Under the pieces are notes generated by a model. It was given only the letters and a program-made list of their open reading frames with translations, was not told where the DNA came from and did no database searches. A DNA stretch of 64,000 nt from Pseudomonadota bacterium (GTDB lineage: Bacteria; Desulfobacterota; Binatia; Binatales; Binataceae), in assembly GCA_021324755.1 (NCBI GenBank), contig JAJPIL010000012.1, positions 47,053 through 111,052 of the forward strand, written 5' to 3'. The position numbers and the translations under genes are program-made. Shown piece after piece: positions 50,999 through 59,356 of the stretch (positions within the stretch are counted from its first letter, which is position 1; the number at the start of each line of letters is the position of its first letter).

Positions 50999-52126
50999 AT
51001 GCCAACCGTGCTAGACCGACGAATTGACTTAATCTACCGCCGAATCCTGTGGCCCTTGCTGTTGCGCCTTCCACCGGAGACCGCGCACGCACTCGCCCTG
51101 ACTGCGCTAAGACTCCTACCTGCCCTGACCAGGCGGGCTGATCCGCCCGAACTTGCGGTCAGACTATGGGGTATGGACTTCGTTAATCCGATAGGACTTG
51201 CTGCCGGAATGGACAAGGACGCTAAAGCGGTCTTGGGATGGCAGATGCTTGGCTTCGGCTTCGTTGAATTGGGAACGGTGACGCCGCGGCCGCAAGCAGG
51301 AAATCCCAAGCCGAGAGTTTGGCGAATACCTCACAAGCGCGCGCTTGTCAATCGGCTCGGGTTTCCGAGCGAGGGGATGACAGCAGTAGAACGCCGATTA
51401 AGGTCAATTCGCGCCGACAAGCGCATCGTCCGACTCGGTATAAGTCTCGGTCCTAACAAGGATACGCCCTGCGACCAAATCGCGAAGGACTATCGGGCGC
51501 TTGTGCAAACCTTTGCCAAGCACGCCGACTTTCTTGTGGTAAATTTAAGCTCTCCGAACACGCCTGGCTTGCGCGCATTCCAGACAGCATCCCGCGCCGA
51601 AGCGCTTTTGTCTGAAATCCTCGATGCCCTCAAATGCCTGCCGCAAAGCTGCACCGCTGAACGATCGCATGACGTCAAGCAACCGAGCCGACCTCCGCTA
51701 TTGGTTAAGCTGGCACCCGACTGGGTCGGCGAGGAGCTCGAGCGTACTTGCAAAGTGTTGCTCGACCTTGGCGTCTCAGGCGTTGTGGCTACCAACACGA
51801 GCGCAGATCCAAGCTTACTGGCTGAGCTGGGATGCTCTATAGTAGGGGGCGTCAGCGGAGAACCACTTAAGCTACGAAGCAGAGAGACAATTAGACGAAT
51901 CTTCCGTTTCACTGGCGGAAGGTTGCCAATTATCGGCGTCGGTGGCGTGGCATCGGGCCAGGACGCCTACGCCCATCTTCGGGCAGGCGCAAGTCTGGTG
52001 CAACTTTATACCGCGCTTATATATGAAGGCCCTGGTCTGGTTGAACGAATCAAACGCGAATTAACGACTTTAATTCGGCTGGACGGCCTCAAATCAGTTT
52101 CGGAAGCCGTTGGCGTTGACGCTTGA
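50999..52126 (+). CDS. pyrD: Dihydroorotate dehydrogenase, class 2 (quinone)
   Basis: 375 residues from ATG 50999. An N-terminal helix for membrane association precedes the barrel. NPIGLAAGMDKDAKAV and GFVELGTVTPRPQAGNPKPR bind FMN, and ISLGPNKDTP and VNLSSPNTPGLRAFQ are the class 2 catalytic region, with Ser as the base. It oxidises dihydroorotate and passes electrons to the quinone pool. GTG 50990 upstream is possible. Not next to other pyr genes. Confidence 0.96.
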   Translation: MPTVLDRRIDLIYRRILWPLLLRLPPETAHALALTALRLLPALTRRADPPELAVRLWGMDFVNPIGLAAGMDKDAKAVLGWQMLGFGFVELGTVTPRPQAGNPKPRVWRIPHKRALVNRLGFPSEGMTAVERRLRSIRADKRIVRLGISLGPNKDTPCDQIAKDYRALVQTFAKHADFLVVNLSSPNTPGLRAFQTASRAEALLSEILDALKCLPQSCTAERSHDVKQPSRPPLLVKLAPDWVGEELERTCKVLLDLGVSGVVATNTSADPSLLAELGCSIVGGVSGEPLKLRSRETIRRIFRFTGGRLPIIGVGGVASGQDAYAHLRAGASLVQLYTALIYEGPGLVERIKRELTTLIRLDGLKSVSEAVGVDA

Positions 52127-52418
52127 TAAGCCCAAGCCGTTTTGGGCGACGCGCTGCACGGTTGGCTAGCCAGCACGAACGATTTCGACGCCGCCCCTTT
52201 TTTGAGAGAACCCAGAAGGAGCAATAAGCCAAGTGGCAAATCGAAGGCTACAATTCGATAAGAGAAAACGCCATTGCTCTGACTCCCAGTTCGATCGAAC
52301 GTTTCAACCGGTCGCAGCCGCAATTTTGCTTAAAAATCTTCGCCTCGAAATTCGGAAACCTGCCAGCGAAATAGCAGGATTCCTTCGCTAGACGTAGAGG
52401 TCGAGGACGTAAAAACTT

Positions 52419-53588
52419 ATGAAGACTCCGAACAGTCCAGTTAAAGTCGTGGTTAACGGGCTTGCGGTAGTGCCCGAATACTGGCGCAGCCTTCTGGCCC
52501 CGATAGCACTGGTGGCAGCAGCTGTGGCCCTAAGCTTAGTCCTTCACGTGGTGCTCTTTTATTTTCTTCGCCGCATAAGTCCTAATCAAAAAAGTCTTTC
52601 CCAATCGATCGTGCGTAATTGGGCAGGACCGATGCGCCTAATCTTTCCGTTGATCGCCGTCGACCTTGCGCTGCCGTACCTCAACTTGCCGCGCCACACG
52701 TATAACACCTTCGAGCGAATTATCAGCGTGGGGGAAGCGGCTGCGGTAACTTGGCTTTTAGTGAAGCTTACCTTTGTGTTGTCAGACGCTTTGATCGCCC
52801 ACTACGAAGTCAAGGAGCCTGACCCTTTCAAGGCGCGCAGAATCGTTACCCAGATACACGTATTTCGCCGCGTTCTAATGGTGATAATCATCGTTTTGGC
52901 TTGCGGGATAACTTTGACGTCGTTTCGATGGGGTCGCCAGATCGGCGGCAGCATCCTGGCGTCGGCGGGAATCGCTGGCGTTGCCGTAGGACTGGCGGCG
53001 CGCCCCACGATCGAGAACCTGGTCGCAGGCGTACAACTCGCTCTCACCCAGCCAATCAGAATTAATGACGTAGTAATCGTCGAAGGACAGTGGGGATGGG
53101 TCGAGGAAATAACCACCACTTACGTGGTCGTGCGTATCTGGAACCTTCAGCGCCTTATCCTGCCGCTCACGTACTTTATTCAACATCCTTTCCAGAACTG
53201 GACACGCCAGTCGACCAACCTGATCGGCACGGTGCACATCTACGCCGACTACACTATCCCGGTGCAAGACGTGCGAGAGGCGCTTACGCAAATCGTCAAA
53301 AATCAAGCGGGGTGGGACGGCAGGGTGTGCGTGCTACAGGTTACAGAGGCAACTGAACACACGGTCGAGCTTCGCGCGCTGGTCAGCGCCCAAGACTCTT
53401 CGACACTGTGGGATTTGCGATGCGCAGTGCGCGAGAAACTCATCGAATTCATTCAGCAGAACTATCCGCAATGCCTGCCTAAGACGCGAGCCGAAATCGT
53501 CGAGAGGTCGAGGCTACGTTTGCTGGCCGACGACCGAGCGGCGTGTAAAGAAAAGAGCGATGGTCCAAACGTCAACACCCAGCTTTAG
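52419..53588 (+). CDS. MscS-family mechanosensitive ion channel
   Basis: 389 residues. Four hydrophobic segments (about 25-50, 70-90, 105-125, 145-165) precede the pore-lining helix and Sm-like beta domain (GVAVGLAARPTIENLVAGVQ, IRINDVVIVEGQWGWVEEI, TTYVVVRIWNLQRLILP). Such channels release ions on membrane tension or act as small-conductance valves. The architecture matches the plant/bacterial MSL-like branch with extra N-terminal helices. Hairpin and T-run for the next gene's terminator lie just downstream on the other strand. Confidence 0.95.
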   Translation: MKTPNSPVKVVVNGLAVVPEYWRSLLAPIALVAAAVALSLVLHVVLFYFLRRISPNQKSLSQSIVRNWAGPMRLIFPLIAVDLALPYLNLPRHTYNTFERIISVGEAAAVTWLLVKLTFVLSDALIAHYEVKEPDPFKARRIVTQIHVFRRVLMVIIIVLACGITLTSFRWGRQIGGSILASAGIAGVAVGLAARPTIENLVAGVQLALTQPIRINDVVIVEGQWGWVEEITTTYVVVRIWNLQRLILPLTYFIQHPFQNWTRQSTNLIGTVHIYADYTIPVQDVREALTQIVKNQAGWDGRVCVLQVTEATEHTVELRALVSAQDSSTLWDLRCAVREKLIEFIQQNYPQCLPKTRAEIVERSRLRLLADDRAACKEKSDGPNVNTQL

Positions 53589-53605
53589 ACTGTAGCGCTC
53601 GCTCG

Positions 53606-53631
53606 AAAAAAACCGCCTTCAAGTGTGAAGG
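53606..53631 (-). terminator. Terminator of the PAS-HisKA-REC gene
   Basis: On the minus strand a 6-bp stem with a 4-base loop (53616-53631) is followed after three bases by seven T (53612-53606), about 70 bases past the stop at 53702. Confidence 0.6.
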
Positions 53632-53701
53632 TCGAAGCTGACGCTAAAAAAGGAAGGCCGAGACATCAAACCCTTCAAGCCTTGGGCAGACGTGGTGTCT
53701 C

Positions 53702-54850
53702 TCAGCCTCCTCGTAGCGCCTCGGCTTGACGGTTCATGGCAAGCGAAGCTGCTCGCTTCTGACGCGCGGTTAGCATCACATGGCGCAAACGCACGGGGTT
53801 GATAGGTTTTTTGAAAATCGCGTCTTCGAGCCCCTCCATCCGCGAGCGCTTTATAATGTGGTCTTTGTCGTAGTAATAGGCGGTCATCAGGATCACGGGT
53901 AGCTCTGGACGTTTGGCCTTGAGATTGAGATAGAGCTGATAGCCGTCCATCTCTTCCATCACGACATCCGAAAGTACGACGTCGAGGTCGGGAGTCTGGT
54001 CGACCAATCGTAGCGCTTCGCTTGGTCTAGTGGCACTGTAGACGATACATCGCTCGGTACGCAGCAATTCCACGAGCGACTCTACGACCGCGCAATCATC
54101 GTCCAGAACGAGCACTTTCATACCGGCCAGAGGCCATCGTTGCGCATCGTCGGCGGCGCGAAGACCTTCATTACCTGCTCGATCTTGACCTTCGGGTCGT
54201 AGGTCGGCCATCAATTGGTCCTGCAAGTAACGCCTGGTCTCGTAGGTCCCTTGGCGAGCCATCTCGTCGAGCCGACGCACAATCGCCTGAATACGCTCGA
54301 CGGCCGCCCCAATCGCCTCGATATGGCGGCGCTGCTCTTCCAGAACCTCAGGTTCCTGCGGCCGCTCCAAGGCGCGACGCATCAACTCGAGATTGTTTAC
54401 GATCGCTTCGAGCGGGTTATTCACCTCGTGGGCGACGCTGACCGCAATTTCGCACACCGTGGCCAATTGCTCGCGACGGCGCATCTCCCTTATGTCGCGC
54501 GCAAAACCAATCGAGCCTATAATGTTCCCGTCATTATCGCGTAGAAGCGAGCCGGAGAATGCCACCCGAACGTGCTCGCCTTCCTTCGTTCGCAACGTTG
54601 TTTCAAGGTTGGAAACCCGCCCCGAATCCGGCGACTCAAGCATCGCCTGCATCACACGGCGCGCTTCTTCGACCGAGGGGTAAAGAAGCTCGCTCACCTT
54701 GCGCGACATCACTTCCTCTGCCGTGTAATGCAGGACCTTCTCCGCACCGTCGTTGTAATAAACGATGCGCCCGGCCTTGTCGACCGCAACGACAATCTCG
54801 GGACAACTCTGAAGAAGTCGACTTAGATAAGCTTCGTCAAACCATTGCAT
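53702..54850 (-). CDS. PAS-HisKA-REC protein lacking an ATPase domain
   Basis: 382 residues. A PAS sensor (about 5-130) is followed by a HisKA dimer helix with the H-box SVAHEVNNPLEAIV, a linker of about 70 residues, and a receiver domain (VLVLDDDCAVVESL, phospho-Asp in VLSDVVMEEMDG, Lys in FKKPINP). No HATPase_c domain (N, G1, F, G2 boxes) lies between, so the protein cannot phosphorylate its own His. It may be a phosphorelay intermediate or a scaffold loaded by another kinase (inference). No partner kinase is adjacent. Start ATG 54850. Confidence 0.85.
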   Translation of the reverse strand: MQWFDEAYLSRLLQSCPEIVVAVDKAGRIVYYNDGAEKVLHYTAEEVMSRKVSELLYPSVEEARRVMQAMLESPDSGRVSNLETTLRTKEGEHVRVAFSGSLLRDNDGNIIGSIGFARDIREMRRREQLATVCEIAVSVAHEVNNPLEAIVNNLELMRRALERPQEPEVLEEQRRHIEAIGAAVERIQAIVRRLDEMARQGTYETRRYLQDQLMADLRPEGQDRAGNEGLRAADDAQRWPLAGMKVLVLDDDCAVVESLVELLRTERCIVYSATRPSEALRLVDQTPDLDVVLSDVVMEEMDGYQLYLNLKAKRPELPVILMTAYYYDKDHIIKRSRMEGLEDAIFKKPINPVRLRHVMLTARQKRAASLAMNRQAEALRGG

Positions 54851-55625
54851 ATTTTAAAAATCTCGTAGTGCCCCGCTACGCTTGCCGACACTGCTAGCTG
54901 AGGCAGACCCTGAAGAGGAGCCAAGTAAAACAATCACAGCGGCACTAAAAAGCAAAGGCTTCTTTTCAAAGTCGGCCACCAACCGGGACTCAAAAGGCTA
55001 TCTTTATCTCGCACTTTTGTCCGTAGCAAGCACAAGATGCGTTATTCTATCTTAAGGTATTCTACCATAGGCGAGATAGTCTTTTTTCACATACGTAGGT
55101 TGACACAAGGAGCTAGATGGTGTCGACGCGCCAAATTCTCAACAAAAGCTGGAGAATACTTAGTGGTTAACCGACGTTACAGAGTTACCAGCTGCTCAGC
55201 TTTAGAGAGTCTGTTTCAAGCGTTTGACGTCACCCTGCGAGATCACTCTACTGATAGTATAGCTCCTACTAACCCCCAGGCGCTATCCAACCTCCCGAAT
55301 GTCACAATATTCTGCTCCTTGGCCGCACCCAGCTCAACCGTTGCAGCAATAGTTAAAGCGCGCTAGCACAAGGTTGTTTCCACAATCGAGAATAAGCACG
55401 TAGGCCAATGTGAAAACAAAAGCGGCATTCAACGTCTAGTTAGTGAACACGGATCGCAAGAGCCTAAGGTTTTGACGGAGTCGGGGCGGGCGCTTAGGTA
55501 ATTTTGCTAGCTACGATAATCCGCAGCTTATCCAGAGCCGGTCTTGATGGTGATTTTGCGTGGGAAAACGCCGGTTGCCCTTAGCGTTCCTTTCCGTCTA
55601 GAATTGGCGAAATGGGAGGTTACAA
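54851..55625. other. Large gene-free stretch
   Basis: 775 bases between the leftward PAS gene and the rightward VWA cluster. The longest frame (55037-55366, 109 codons) has no ribosome site and no family-like sequence. A TTGACA at about 55101 has no matching -10. The composition is more AT-rich than the flanks, and the promoters for both directions are presumably here. I find no repeat or RNA. Confidence 0.4.
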
Positions 55626-56933
55626 ATGGCCGACCCTGTCGTGTTCGAAGCGTTGGTCAATCGCGAGTACGTGCTATCGAGCGCTGAGAACTTTGTGCTC
55701 CATTTGCTACTCCAGGCCACTGCGCAAAGTAAAGGCAACGGAGCTGGCCGACGATTGCCCCTTAATTTAGGCGTCGTGATTGACCGTTCCGGGTCGATGT
55801 ACGACGAACGACGGCTCGAGTTCGTGATCGAGGCGGTTAAGTTTCTCGTGGACAATCTGGAGCCGGACGACCGAGTGGCTATCGTAGCGTTCGCTGACAA
55901 AGCTCAGGTGGTAGCCTCCGGTGACCAGATTCATGATAAGGAAGCGGTCAAGCGAGCGATTGACGATATTGACCTGCTCGAGATCGGCGGCGGTACGCAG
56001 ATGGCCCTCGGGATGAAGGCTGCTATCGAAGAAGTCAAGAAAAGCCTGTCGCCGGACCGCCTCAACCGGGTTCTCGTGCTAACCGATGGCCAGACGTACG
56101 AGGAGATGGCCTGTCTCGAGCTTGCTCGCGCCAATAAGGATTTGATGTCATTTTCCGCAATGGGCGTAGGTGTCGAGTTCAATGAAAAGCTCTTAATGCA
56201 GATCGCCCAAGATACTGGCGGGAAGTACCATTACATAGGCGACTCGGCCGAGATACCGAAAATTTTTGAAGACGAGCTTCAAGGTCTGCGTGCCGTGACC
56301 GTTCGCAATGGCCGGTTCGACGTAGTCCTTTCGCAAGGCGTTCAGATTCGCGAAGCCTTTCGGGCAAGCCCCGAAATTTACTCCCTGGGAGAACCACTTC
56401 TGGACGCAGATCGCAAGATAAGCTATGCCGTCGGCGACCTGGAAGGAGGAGTGCCATCGGCAGTTCTGATAAGTCTGGTCTTGCCACCTCGTAAACCTGG
56501 AGTAGTACGGATCGCTCAAGCAGCATTCCACTACGAAGTGCCCGGCCAGGGCGAAAGCTCGATAAAAAAGGATGTTACAGTGACCTACACGTTGGACCGC
56601 GCCCAAGCGAGCAAAGCAAACGGCCGGGTGATGAACCTTGTCGACCAGGTGGCAATCGCCAAGCTTCAGGCCAAGGCGGAAGAGGAGCTCAAGCGAGGCA
56701 ACGTCGACCGCGCAACCAAGCTTTTAAGCAACGCGATCGCAAGCACTCAACGGGTCGGCAACGTCAAGGCAACTCAAGCATTGTCAGGCTTCATGGAGCA
56801 AATCAAAAAGACCCAGACGCTCGAAAGCAGAGCCGCAAAGACCACGCTGCTTCAGGCTCAAGCGGTGGTGCGCAAGACCCAAATGCTCGACCCAGAAGCG
56901 CTAAAAGAGCTCCAGAGCTCAACCGAGAAGTAA
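55626..56933 (+). CDS. von Willebrand factor A (VWA) domain protein
   Basis: 435 residues. The VWA fold spans about 45-225 with a full metal-ion-dependent adhesion site: DRSGSM, GGGTQMALGM and LTDGQ. A beta-rich region follows (about 225-330), then a helical tail (VAIAKLQAKAEEELKRGNVD) that may be coiled coil. No signal peptide, so it probably acts in the cytoplasm as a scaffold, as TerY-like proteins do with kinases. It leads a cluster of five signalling genes and starts after GGGAGG at ATG 55626. Confidence 0.9.
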   Translation: MADPVVFEALVNREYVLSSAENFVLHLLLQATAQSKGNGAGRRLPLNLGVVIDRSGSMYDERRLEFVIEAVKFLVDNLEPDDRVAIVAFADKAQVVASGDQIHDKEAVKRAIDDIDLLEIGGGTQMALGMKAAIEEVKKSLSPDRLNRVLVLTDGQTYEEMACLELARANKDLMSFSAMGVGVEFNEKLLMQIAQDTGGKYHYIGDSAEIPKIFEDELQGLRAVTVRNGRFDVVLSQGVQIREAFRASPEIYSLGEPLLDADRKISYAVGDLEGGVPSAVLISLVLPPRKPGVVRIAQAAFHYEVPGQGESSIKKDVTVTYTLDRAQASKANGRVMNLVDQVAIAKLQAKAEEELKRGNVDRATKLLSNAIASTQRVGNVKATQALSGFMEQIKKTQTLESRAAKTTLLQAQAVVRKTQMLDPEALKELQSSTEK

Positions 56934-56998
56934 ATGCTCCTGCTCGTGAAAAGTCAACTGGCGTAGCTAATTGCAAACTTCGAGGTTAATCAAAAGAG

Positions 56999-57682
56999 AT
57001 GATTAAGTGCAACGATTGTGGTTACGAGAACACCGAAGGTCTGGAATATTGTGACAGCTGCGGTGCTGCTTTGACTCAGGCGACCAGTTCAGCCACCCAA
57101 CCTGCCCCATCCCCGACTCCATCGGAAACGGCCGCAACTCAACACGCAGCTCACGCTGGCGCCGAGACCCAAGCCGCGCCAGAAACTTCCACCCCACAGG
57201 CACAAGCCGCCGAGACTTTAGCCTCAGAGGCTGCGGCTCATGTAGCCTCAGCTGAGGCGGAAGCGGTCAAAGCTCCTGCCGCAACAGCCGAAGCACCTGT
57301 CGCCCAAGCGCCCGAAGCTCCTGCCGCTGAAGCACCTGTCAAGGTAAACGCTAAATTGCGCATCGTGCGAGGTGGTCGCAAGGGACAAGAGTTTCCTCTC
57401 GAAGAGGGCAACAATCTAATCGGCCGGTTCGACCCCGAAAGTGGGGCTTTCCCCGAGGTGGACCTCGAAGCTGACGATCCAGAGGCCAAGGTTTCCCGCA
57501 AACACGCCATCATCAAAGTTGAAAACGGCAAAGTAACTATCGAAGACATCGGAAGTCTTAACGGTACTTATGTCAACCGCGGGCCACGTCTCCAACCTGG
57601 TCAGCCGGTTGAGCTAAAAAACGGAGACGAGATCATTGTCGGCAAAACCTTCTTCCATGTGATTATCGAACCGGCGAATTAG
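56999..57682 (+). CDS. Zinc-ribbon and FHA-domain protein
   Basis: 227 residues. A zinc ribbon (CNDCGYENTEGLEYCDSCG) opens the protein, an Ala/Pro/Glu-rich linker follows (about 25-110), and an FHA domain closes it: GNNLIGRFDPESG, VSRKHAIIKVENG, DIGSLNGTYVN. FHA domains bind phospho-threonine peptides, so the product is probably a substrate or reader of the neighbouring kinases. Start ATG 56999, 65 bases after the VWA gene. Confidence 0.92.
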   Translation: MIKCNDCGYENTEGLEYCDSCGAALTQATSSATQPAPSPTPSETAATQHAAHAGAETQAAPETSTPQAQAAETLASEAAAHVASAEAEAVKAPAATAEAPVAQAPEAPAAEAPVKVNAKLRIVRGGRKGQEFPLEEGNNLIGRFDPESGAFPEVDLEADDPEAKVSRKHAIIKVENGKVTIEDIGSLNGTYVNRGPRLQPGQPVELKNGDEIIVGKTFFHVIIEPAN

Positions 57683-57785
57683 CTCCGAGGCCCGCCATGG
57701 GTTAGGTGCAGCCTAGGCGGCCCCGGTCCCGCCTTAAAGCGACCGAACGTCAGTTTGCACCAAATCACTTGTTTGGGGAGCACCG

Positions 57786-59351
57786 ATGCCGTTTGAACCG
57801 CTTCCCAGCGGCTACCTGCTCGATAATCGGTATCGAATCGAAAAGGTAATCGGCGAGGGAGGAATGGGCCGGGTTTACCTGGCTCGCGACACCCGGCTGT
57901 CAAATCGCGCGGTCGCCGTCAAAGAGATGATCGTTGGCGATGCGACGCACGAGAAAAAAGCGGTCGAAGACTTCAACCGCGAACGCGACCTTCTTGCCCG
58001 ACTCTCCCATCCGGGCATCCCAAGCATCATCGACTACATCGTGGTCGGCCACAGGCACTACCTAGTGATGGAGTTTATCGCGGGCGGCGACCTGCAAAGT
58101 CGGCTCGAGAAGCTTGGGCCGAATGGACGTTTTCCGGAAGCGCAGGTGCTGCGATGGGCGCGCCAGCTGCTTGATATCTTGAGGTTTTTGCACAGCCAAA
58201 AGCCCCCGATAATCTATCGCGACCTCAAACCCGCCAATATCATGGTCGACGAAAACGGCCGCGCGATGCTCATCGATTTTGGTATCGCGCGGTTTTTACC
58301 GCCGACCGGAAGGGGAACGCAGATCGGTTCCGTTGGCTATGCGCCCCCAGAGCAGTACCTAGGCAATGTTGAACCGCGTTCGGACTTGTACGCGTTGGCG
58401 GCAACGATGCACCATCTACTTACGGGGCGCGACCCGCAGCTCGAGCCGCCTTTTAGCTTTCCGCCGGTCCGTCAGCTCGCGCCAGAGGTTAGCGAGCAAA
58501 CCGAACGCGTCATTATGCAGGCGCTCGAACAGGATATCTCTAAGCGGCCCGCCTCGGCGGAGGCGATGCTCGCAGCCTTGCCCGACCCCGACGCGCATCT
58601 GACTATCGTAAGCCCCAGCGCACAGGGCAAAAGAACGGGAGCCGCTGCACCTTCTGGCGCGACGATTTCGTCACCAGCCAAACCCCAGACGCCTAAAGTT
58701 AGGACGCCAGGCGCACTTCCATCTGCACAAGCTAGCGCCGAGCGCACGCGCAACATCTCGAGCCAGCCGTTATCGAGGGGACCCGTAGCCGTTTCGCCCA
58801 CCGCAAAAACCGAAGAGCTTCCACCGCTCGACAAAGTGAGCCACACAGCTCCTAGCCATGGTGCCGTATCAGCCCGCTCGGTTTCAGCGCATGCGCAGCA
58901 AAATCGCGCTCCTCAAATCAAGGCTCCCGCTACATCGTCACAGGTCCGTAGCTTGCCTTCAGGGGCAGGCAGAGGCGCGATAGCCGAACGACCCACGCCT
59001 TCGCCGCCAGCAGCGAAGGCTTCAGACAAGTGTCCTCGTCTCGTTGCCGAGCACGAACCAGTAGAACTCATTCTCAACGGCAGCCGCGTCGTTATCGGCC
59101 GCAAAACGTCCGCGTTCGACAACGTCGACATTGACTTGTCTCATTTGTCGACCCAGAAAAGTGAGCTGGTTTCGCGCCACCACGCGGAGATAATCAAGCA
59201 GGCCGACGGCTACTACATCAGAGATCTCGGCAGCACCAACGGTACATACATCGTCGGCAAGGGGCGCCTGGGACGCGACCAGCTCTATAGGCTTAGAGAT
59301 CGCGACAAGATCGCCTTTGCCAACGTTATTCTGGAATTTCGAGAAAGCTGA
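57786..59351 (+). CDS. Serine/threonine protein kinase with C-terminal FHA domain
   Basis: 521 residues. The kinase domain (about 10-270) is complete: P-loop IGEGGMGRVYLA, Lys46 in VAVKEM, YRDLKPANIM catalytic loop and IDFGIAR metal loop; YRD in place of HRD is common in bacterial Hanks-type kinases. A disordered Pro/Ala/Ser linker (about 275-410) leads to an FHA domain ending in DLGSTNGTYIVGKGRLG. No membrane helix, so it is cytoplasmic. GGGAG precedes ATG 57786. The next gene begins 5 bases after the stop. Confidence 0.95.
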   Translation: MPFEPLPSGYLLDNRYRIEKVIGEGGMGRVYLARDTRLSNRAVAVKEMIVGDATHEKKAVEDFNRERDLLARLSHPGIPSIIDYIVVGHRHYLVMEFIAGGDLQSRLEKLGPNGRFPEAQVLRWARQLLDILRFLHSQKPPIIYRDLKPANIMVDENGRAMLIDFGIARFLPPTGRGTQIGSVGYAPPEQYLGNVEPRSDLYALAATMHHLLTGRDPQLEPPFSFPPVRQLAPEVSEQTERVIMQALEQDISKRPASAEAMLAALPDPDAHLTIVSPSAQGKRTGAAAPSGATISSPAKPQTPKVRTPGALPSAQASAERTRNISSQPLSRGPVAVSPTAKTEELPPLDKVSHTAPSHGAVSARSVSAHAQQNRAPQIKAPATSSQVRSLPSGAGRGAIAERPTPSPPAAKASDKCPRLVAEHEPVELILNGSRVVIGRKTSAFDNVDIDLSHLSTQKSELVSRHHAEIIKQADGYYIRDLGSTNGTYIVGKGRLGRDQLYRLRDRDKIAFANVILEFRES

Positions 59352-59356
59352 AGGCA

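Noticed and set aside
52130..52147. 6-bp hairpin after pyrD as terminator
   Set aside because: It is followed by GC-rich sequence without T-run.
55037..55366. 109-codon open frame in the 775-base gap before the VWA gene
   Set aside because: No ribosome site and residue use unlike neighbouring proteins.
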